Below are positions 6,960 through 10,019 of a stretch of DNA of 10,019 nt, piece by piece. Each line of letters begins with the position of its first letter. Within the stretch, counting starts at the first letter, position 1. This DNA comes from Candidatus Latescibacterota bacterium (GTDB lineage Bacteria > Latescibacterota > UBA2968 > UBA8231). The DNA is taken from assembly GCA_022827165.1 (NCBI GenBank), contig JAJDTN010000290.1, positions 1-10,019 on the forward strand. The letters run 5' to 3'. Below the pieces are notes generated by a model. The model saw nothing but the letters and a program-made list of their open reading frames with translations. It had not been told where the DNA came from and did not search any database. A program made the position numbers and the translations under genes.

Positions 6960-7447
6960 CGCTCAGGAGGGATCACGATCTTGCCGTCGTAAATGACTTC
7001 GCCATTGCGGTCCAGGATCCGGCCATCCTCGGTGAACTCGTACTTCATCGCCTGGCCCAGGGTGAGGTGCCGCCTCACTTCGTCCAAGTCCCCGTATTTC
7101 TCTATGAGTTTCTCGATGGGCCCCTCGAACTCGGTGGCGTGGTACTTGGGCCGGTCTCTGTCACGCGCCTTCCGTTCCTCCGTGGTCATGATCGGCAGGC
7201 GTTCGGCGGCCGGCGAGGTGCGGCCACCCATGGCCTGCCGGCGGCGGTACTGCTCGTGCCGCTTCTCGGACTCGGAGAGCATCTCCTCCGGAACCGCGCC
7301 CAGTCCCGCCCCGCGCTCGACGGAGGCGCTCTCCTGCTGGCGCTGCTGCGCCTCCTCGGACTCGCGGGCGAATCTCTCCTCACGCTCCTGATCCAGATCG
7401 ATATCGGTGCCGAGCTTGCGCAGCACGTTCTTCGCCGCTCTGTTCAT
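6956..7447 (-). CDS. Hypothetical hydrophilic, charged protein (163 aa)
   Basis: I do not recognise this protein. It is soluble-looking, with no signal peptide or membrane segment. Residues about 15-75 are rich in Glu, Arg and Gln (E-E-A-Q-Q-R-Q-Q-E-S) and likely form a long helix or disordered arm. The C-terminal half looks folded: about 104-135 is helical (EFEGPIEKLIEKYGDLDEV), followed by a short strand-turn-strand piece, EDGRILDRNGEVIYDGKIVI (140-159), ending in P-P-E-R. That tail resembles a small beta-hairpin with two D/N-G turns. The start at 7447 has GGAGA a few bases upstream. It is the first gene of the leftward transcription unit, divergent from mreB, and coupled to the TPR lipoprotein by a 4-base overlap, so the two probably act together. 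Normal codon use and a good ribosome site make it a real gene. Confidence 0.75.
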   Translation of the reverse strand: MNRAAKNVLRKLGTDIDLDQEREERFARESEEAQQRQQESASVERGAGLGAVPEEMLSESEKRHEQYRRRQAMGGRTSPAAERLPIMTTEERKARDRDRPKYHATEFEGPIEKLIEKYGDLDEVRRHLTLGQAMKYEFTEDGRILDRNGEVIYDGKIVIPPER

Positions 7448-7488
7448 CGCTCTCCGTTCTCCGTGGACGGGTGATCATCCCCTCCGGG

Positions 7489-7516
7489 AATATAGGTTCA
7501 GGTCCGTACCTCAGAA
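7489..7516 (-). promoter_or_regulatory. Candidate promoter of the leftward unit
   Basis: On the minus strand TTCTGA (7516-7511, 3 of 6 to the -35 consensus) is followed after 16 bases by TATATT (7494-7489, 5 of 6 to the -10). Transcription would start about 35 bases before the hypothetical gene. The -10 is good and the -35 weak. The spacer carries an imperfect GGT...ACC dyad that could be an operator, but this is not strong. Confidence 0.45.
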
Positions 7517-7527
7517 AGACGGCCCAG

Positions 7528-7557
7528 TGGACATGGCCCCACGGGCACCGCTAATTT
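7528..7557 (+). promoter_or_regulatory. Candidate promoter of mreB
   Basis: TGGACA (7528-7533, 5 of 6 to TTGACA) is followed after 18 bases by TAATTT (7552-7557, a 3 of 6 match that keeps the key A at position 2 and T at position 6). The distance to the mreB ATG at 7615 leaves a leader of about 50 bases. The -10 sits in a rare AT-rich patch. It is back-to-back with the leftward promoter, with the two -35 boxes only 11 bases apart. Confidence 0.4.
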
Positions 7558-7614
7558 ACGCACACAAAAACGGTCCGGATTCGGGCAGCCAGGCTTCGAC
7601 ACGGCGGGGTTTGA

Positions 7615-8634
7615 ATGGCGTTCTTCTCCCGGTTCTTCTCAAACGACATCGGTATCGACCTTGGCACGGCCAACACCCTGATTTACGTGAAGGGCGAGGG
7701 GATCGTGCTCAACGAGCCTTCCATCGTGGCTCGCCAGGTGATGACCAAGAAAGTCATCGCCGTGGGCCACGAAGCGAAGGAGATGATGGGCCGCGAGAAC
7801 TCGGAAATCGAGACGATCCGGCCTCTCAAGGACGGCGTCATCGCCGATTTCGAGGTCACCGAGGAGATGATCCGCGCCTTCATCCGAATGGGAATGAGGA
7901 ACCGGCTGTTCGTCCGGCCCCGGATCGTCGTCTCCGTGCCTTCCGGCAGCACCGAGGTCGAGAGACGCGCCGTCCGCAATTCCTGCGAACGCGTCGGCGC
8001 CCGGGAGGTTCACTTGGTGAGCGAGCCCATGGCGGCTGCCATCGGCATCGGACTGCCCGTGGAGCAGGCCGTTGGATCGATGGTCATCGATGTCGGCGGC
8101 GGGACGACCGAAATCGCGGTCATCGCCCTGTCGGGAGTCGTCGCCGCCGAGTCGATCCGGGTCGCCGGGGACGAGATGGACCGGTCCATCGTCGAATGGG
8201 TCCGAAAGAAGTACAACCTCCTCATCGGCCCCCGGTATGCCGAGCAACTGAAGTTCGAGATCGGCTGCGCCATGCCGCTCGATCCCGAGGAGGAGGCGAC
8301 CGTCCGGGGCCGGGATCTCGTGGAGGCGATCCCGAAGATCCAGATCGTCGACTCGCGGGAGATCCGCGAAGCCCTGGCCGATCCCGTATCCCAGATCGTC
8401 GCCGGGGTCCGCCGAGGGCTGGAACGCACGCCCCCCGAACTGGCGGCCGACATTCTCGATCGGGGCATGGTCCTGTCGGGCGGCGGCAGCAAGCTGCGCG
8501 GCCTGCGGGAGCGCCTGATCGAAGCCACCAGCCTGCCCACCTACCTCGACGACGAAGATCCGCTGTCGGCCGTGGTGCGCGGAAACGCCCGAGTCCTCGA
8601 CGAATTCGAGCGGTATCAGAAGGTCCTCTACTGA
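7615..8634 (+). CDS. mreB: Rod-shape-determining actin homologue MreB
   Basis: The 339 residues are the normal MreB length. The actin-fold nucleotide site is complete: phosphate-1 loop DIGIDLGTANTLIY (11-24), phosphate-2 loop VIDVGGGTTEIAVI (157-170) and the adenosine motif MVLSGGGSKLRGL (285-297). SEPMAAAIG (136-144) carries the catalytic-type Glu137. The N-terminus M-A-F-F-S-R-F-F-S is a short amphipathic, membrane-binding piece, typical of Gram-negative MreB. MreB forms membrane-bound filaments that direct the elongasome and keep the cell rod-shaped. The ATG has GGGG five bases upstream. mreC follows after nine bases, so the two form an operon. The assignment is essentially certain. Confidence 0.98.
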   Translation: MAFFSRFFSNDIGIDLGTANTLIYVKGEGIVLNEPSIVARQVMTKKVIAVGHEAKEMMGRENSEIETIRPLKDGVIADFEVTEEMIRAFIRMGMRNRLFVRPRIVVSVPSGSTEVERRAVRNSCERVGAREVHLVSEPMAAAIGIGLPVEQAVGSMVIDVGGGTTEIAVIALSGVVAAESIRVAGDEMDRSIVEWVRKKYNLLIGPRYAEQLKFEIGCAMPLDPEEEATVRGRDLVEAIPKIQIVDSREIREALADPVSQIVAGVRRGLERTPPELAADILDRGMVLSGGGSKLRGLRERLIEATSLPTYLDDEDPLSAVVRGNARVLDEFERYQKVLY

Positions 8635-8643
8635 GCGTCGTTC

Positions 8644-9426
8644 GTGCTCCAGCGCCGTCGTGAGTACCTCTGTCTCGGCCTGGTGGTGCTGGCGGCCCTG
8701 ATGTTGCTGGCTACGCCTTCCGCCCAACAGGAGAGTCTCGCCCGCAGGCTGCGCACGGTGTCCTGGCAGACGGGACAGTGGATGTTCTCCCGGGTGATCA
8801 GCTTCGCCCGGAATCAGGAGCATTCGAGGCACCTCCTCACCCAGAATGTGCAGCTCGCCCTGGAGAACATGCGCCTGCGCGAATCGGCCGAGGAAACCCT
8901 GCGTCTGCGGACGGCCCTGGAGTTCCGGGAGCGCAGCCGGATGGGGGACCTGACTCCCGCCGAGGTGATCGGCCGGGATCCCGACCAGGGGTTCGGGATC
9001 CTGTTGGTCAACGGCGGCAGGGACCTGGGCCTGCAAGAGAACTGGCCGGTGGTCACTACGGAGGGACTTGTCGGCCATCTCCAGCAGGTCGATGCCCACA
9101 GTTCCGTGGTGCGCCTGATCCTCGATGCGAGAGTCGCCGCTCTGGTCCACGGCAGCCGGGCTCAGGGCATCGTCTCCCCTCTCAAGGACAACCTCTTCGA
9201 GCTCAGCTACGTGGAAGCGAGCAAGGAGGTGTCGCCAGGCGATCGAGTCGTGTCGTCCGGCATGGGCGGGCGGTACCCGAAGGGGATCACCATCGGTCAC
9301 GTCACCCAGGTCAGCAGGCGAGTGGACAACCCGCTCTTCAAGCAGATCGTTCTGCAGTCGGATGTCGATTTCCGGGGTCTGGAGGAGGTGTTCATTCTCC
9401 GTCCTTCAGGCGGCGAGAGCCGTTGA
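8644..9426 (+). CDS. mreC: Rod-shape-determining protein MreC
   Basis: This 260-residue protein, at the short end for MreC, has one N-terminal membrane helix (about 9-24) after a basic R-R-R start, a coiled-coil stretch (about 56-100), and the MreC beta-barrel domain: LTPAEVIGRDPDQGFGILLVNGG (103-125), V-V-T-T-E-G-L-V-G-H (136-145) and the closing block S-P-G-D-R-V-V-S-S-G-M-G-G-R-Y-P-K-G-I-T-I-G (197-218). It spans the inner membrane and links MreB filaments to periplasmic cell-wall synthases. It starts with GTG nine bases after the mreB stop, without a clear Shine-Dalgarno, so it probably relies on coupling. In many genomes mreD comes next; here it does not. Confidence 0.95.
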   Translation: MLQRRREYLCLGLVVLAALMLLATPSAQQESLARRLRTVSWQTGQWMFSRVISFARNQEHSRHLLTQNVQLALENMRLRESAEETLRLRTALEFRERSRMGDLTPAEVIGRDPDQGFGILLVNGGRDLGLQENWPVVTTEGLVGHLQQVDAHSSVVRLILDARVAALVHGSRAQGIVSPLKDNLFELSYVEASKEVSPGDRVVSSGMGGRYPKGITIGHVTQVSRRVDNPLFKQIVLQSDVDFRGLEEVFILRPSGGESR

Positions 9427-9451
9427 CAACCCCCTGGGCGGTAGTTATTAT
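9423..9451 (+). promoter_or_regulatory. Strong sigma-70-type promoter for the HU gene
   Basis: TTGACA (9423-9428, perfect) and TATTAT (9446-9451, 5 of 6) are separated by exactly 17 bases. The -35 box contains the mreC stop codon TGA. Transcription would start near 9458, giving a leader of about 125 bases before the HU start. This is the best promoter in the window and suits an abundant nucleoid protein. Confidence 0.75.
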
Positions 9452-9571
9452 GGCAGGGCCGTCAAGTGCGCGTAAGCGTCTGGCGCACAAGCGGAAGCGC
9501 CGAGCCGACCCGGCCCGGAAGGGCGCTCGACCGACAGGGTGCAGCGGGCCGGGGCATCGACCGTGAACGAG

Positions 9572-9578
9572 AGGGGGG
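9572..9578 (+). promoter_or_regulatory. Ribosome binding site setting a TTG start for the HU protein
   Basis: AGGGGGG ends 5 bases before TTG at 9584. This matches the conserved HU N-terminus (M-T-K-A-D) better than the GTG at 9563 or the ATG at 9539, which would add 7 or 15 unrelated residues. Confidence 0.6.
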
Positions 9579-9583
9579 CGGCC

Positions 9584-9916
9584 TTGACCAAGGCTGACAT
9601 CGTCCGCCGAATCGCCCAAGGCACGGGGCTCACGAAGACCGACACGGGCGCAGTCGTCGACGGCTTCATCGAAGCCGTGGTGGAGGCTCTCCAAAAGGGC
9701 GAGCACATCGAGATCCGAGGGTTCGGCACCTTCAAGTCGGTCAGCCGGGCCCCCCGGACGGGGCGCAATCCGCGAACCGGCGCCGAGGTCCGGATCTCTC
9801 GCCGCAAGGCCCCAGTATTCAAACCATCCAAGGAACTGCGCGCTCGAGTCGGAGCCGAGGGCAATCCAGAAGGAGCGGAAAAGGATGCCGTGTGGAAGGA
9901 AGAGAAAGCGGCATAA
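9584..9916 (+). CDS. HU/IHF-family nucleoid DNA-binding protein
   Basis: From the TTG at 9584 the protein has 110 residues, a little longer than the usual 90-100. It begins with (M)TKADIVRRIAQGTGLTK, the typical HU/IHF helical opening, and carries the family signature E-I-R-G-F-G-T-F (43-50) and G-R-N-P-R-T-G (60-66), whose proline lies at the tip of the DNA-bending arm and inserts between bases. The core ends at V-F-K-P-S-K-E-L-R; after it comes a non-family tail of about 20 charged residues (G-N-P-E-G-A-E-K-D-A-V-W-K-E-E-K-A-A). The last ten codons overlap the next gene in another frame. It bends and compacts DNA; whether it is a homodimeric HU or an IHF-like subunit cannot be told. It has its own strong promoter. 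Confidence 0.93.
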   Translation: MTKADIVRRIAQGTGLTKTDTGAVVDGFIEAVVEALQKGEHIEIRGFGTFKSVSRAPRTGRNPRTGAEVRISRRKAPVFKPSKELRARVGAEGNPEGAEKDAVWKEEKAA

Positions 9917-9980
9917 GATCAACACACACAAACGCAAAAAGCGTTTGCGGAAAAACCGACACAAGAAGCGCGCTCTGTAA
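9885..9980 (+). CDS. AURKAIP1/COX24-domain mini-protein (31 aa, mS38/bS22-like, probable ribosome component)
   Basis: This 31-codon gene is too short for ordinary gene calling but well supported. AAGGAG (9870-9875) lies 9 bases before the ATG, and the product is almost entirely Lys, Arg and His, with the core THKRKKRLRKNRHKK. That pattern is the one seen in the short bacterial AURKAIP1/COX24 proteins, which usually begin M-P-x-G-K-K-R-K-R-H-K; here the start is M-P-C-G-R-K-R-K-R-H-K. The domain is named for mitochondrial ribosomal protein mS38 (AURKAIP1, yeast Cox24); short relatives such as mycobacterial bS22 bind the small ribosomal subunit near the decoding region. A ribosomal role here is inferred from the family. 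Its first 32 bases overlap the end of the HU gene in another frame, so translation is likely coupled and both share the HU promoter. Confidence 0.85.
   Translation: MPCGRKRKRHKINTHKRKKRLRKNRHKKRAL
9929..9947. repeat. Perfect inverted repeat inside the mini-gene
   Basis: CAAACGC and GCGTTTG (7-base arms) flank an AAAAA loop. On RNA this would form a small stable hairpin within the Lys/Arg codons of the mini-gene. It may be a by-product of coding K-R-K-K-R-L or may regulate translation. Confidence 0.6.
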
Positions 9981-9985
9981 GCGCG
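9969..9985 (+). terminator. Short GC hairpin at the mini-gene stop codon
   Basis: CGCGCT (9969-9974) pairs with AGCGCG (9980-9985) around a five-base loop that includes most of the TAA stop. No T run follows, so intrinsic termination is doubtful. Confidence 0.3.
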
Positions 9986-9994
9986 GTGGTCCCT

Positions 9995-10019
9995 ATGGCA
10001 GGGATCCTGTCGCAGATTC
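9995..10019 (+). CDS. Possible start of a further gene, cut by window edge
   Basis: An ATG at 9995 opens a frame reading M-A-G-I-L-S-Q-I to the end of the window, 14 bases after the mini-gene stop, with GGTGG five bases upstream as a possible ribosome site. Eight codons are too few to identify a product. Confidence 0.25.

Noticed and set aside
7639..9300. A 553-codon minus-strand frame opposite mreB and mreC
   Set aside because: Both mreB and mreC are certain on the plus strand; the antisense product is a Asp/His/Gln-rich shadow.
9450..9566. A 38-codon basic ORF (MAGPSSARKRLAHKRKRR...) in the HU leader
   Set aside because: It looks superficially like a ribosomal protein start, but its ATG lies inside the -10 box of the HU promoter, the ribosome site is weak and the second half is low-complexity. 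It could only be made from mreBC read-through. Conservation in relatives would be needed to revive it.
1..10019. CRISPR arrays, tRNA or rRNA genes, insertion sequences, phage or defence genes
   Set aside because: No regularly spaced repeats, cloverleaf-type sequences, transposase motifs or terminal inverted repeats were seen by eye; all space is filled by the listed genes.

Overview
The window is dense, GC-rich bacterial chromosome with almost no non-coding space. It looks like a Gram-negative, rod-forming organism: it carries mreB-mreC, a periplasmic-type TRAP transporter and several predicted lipoproteins. The phylum cannot be fixed from the sequence. The tiny arginine/lysine-rich AURKAIP1/COX24-type protein at the right end resembles versions I associate with Bacteroidota and relatives, while the high GC and the TatT-type TRAP system would also fit Acidobacteriota, Myxococcota or similar lineages. 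No insertion sequence, phage gene, CRISPR array, tRNA or rRNA was seen.

Left part, minus strand (positions 7447 down to 1). Transcription runs right to left. First comes an unrecognised hydrophilic 163-residue protein, whose stop overlaps the start of a TPR lipoprotein. A gap of about 190 bases with a GC-rich hairpin follows, then a zinc aminopeptidase-type lipoprotein with an HELTH motif. After a 109-base gap comes a tight five-gene transporter operon: tatT (TPR lipoprotein of the TRAP transporter), dctP/tatP (substrate-binding protein), dctQ (small membrane subunit), dctM (large membrane subunit) and an SLC13/DASS-family permease that runs off the left edge. Junctions in this operon are overlaps or gaps of 1 to 4 bases, so co-expression is very likely. 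The TatT-TatP-Q-M set is a TPR-associated TRAP transporter. A second, unrelated secondary permease in the same operon is the unusual element.

Right part, plus strand (positions 7448 to 10019). A short divergent region holds plausible back-to-back promoters. It is followed by mreB (actin-like cell-shape protein) and mreC (its membrane-anchored partner). mreD does not follow directly. Instead a near-consensus sigma-70 promoter (TTGACA-N17-TATTAT) overlaps the mreC stop codon and drives an HU/IHF-family DNA-binding protein. The 3' end of that gene overlaps, in another frame, a 31-codon gene for an AURKAIP1/COX24 (mS38/bS22-like) basic protein. The last 25 bases may be the start of a further gene.

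The best candidates for a second look are the TRAP-plus-SLC13 operon with an atypical substrate-binding protein, the overlapping mini-gene, and the unknown gene coupled to the TPR lipoprotein and divergent from mreB.
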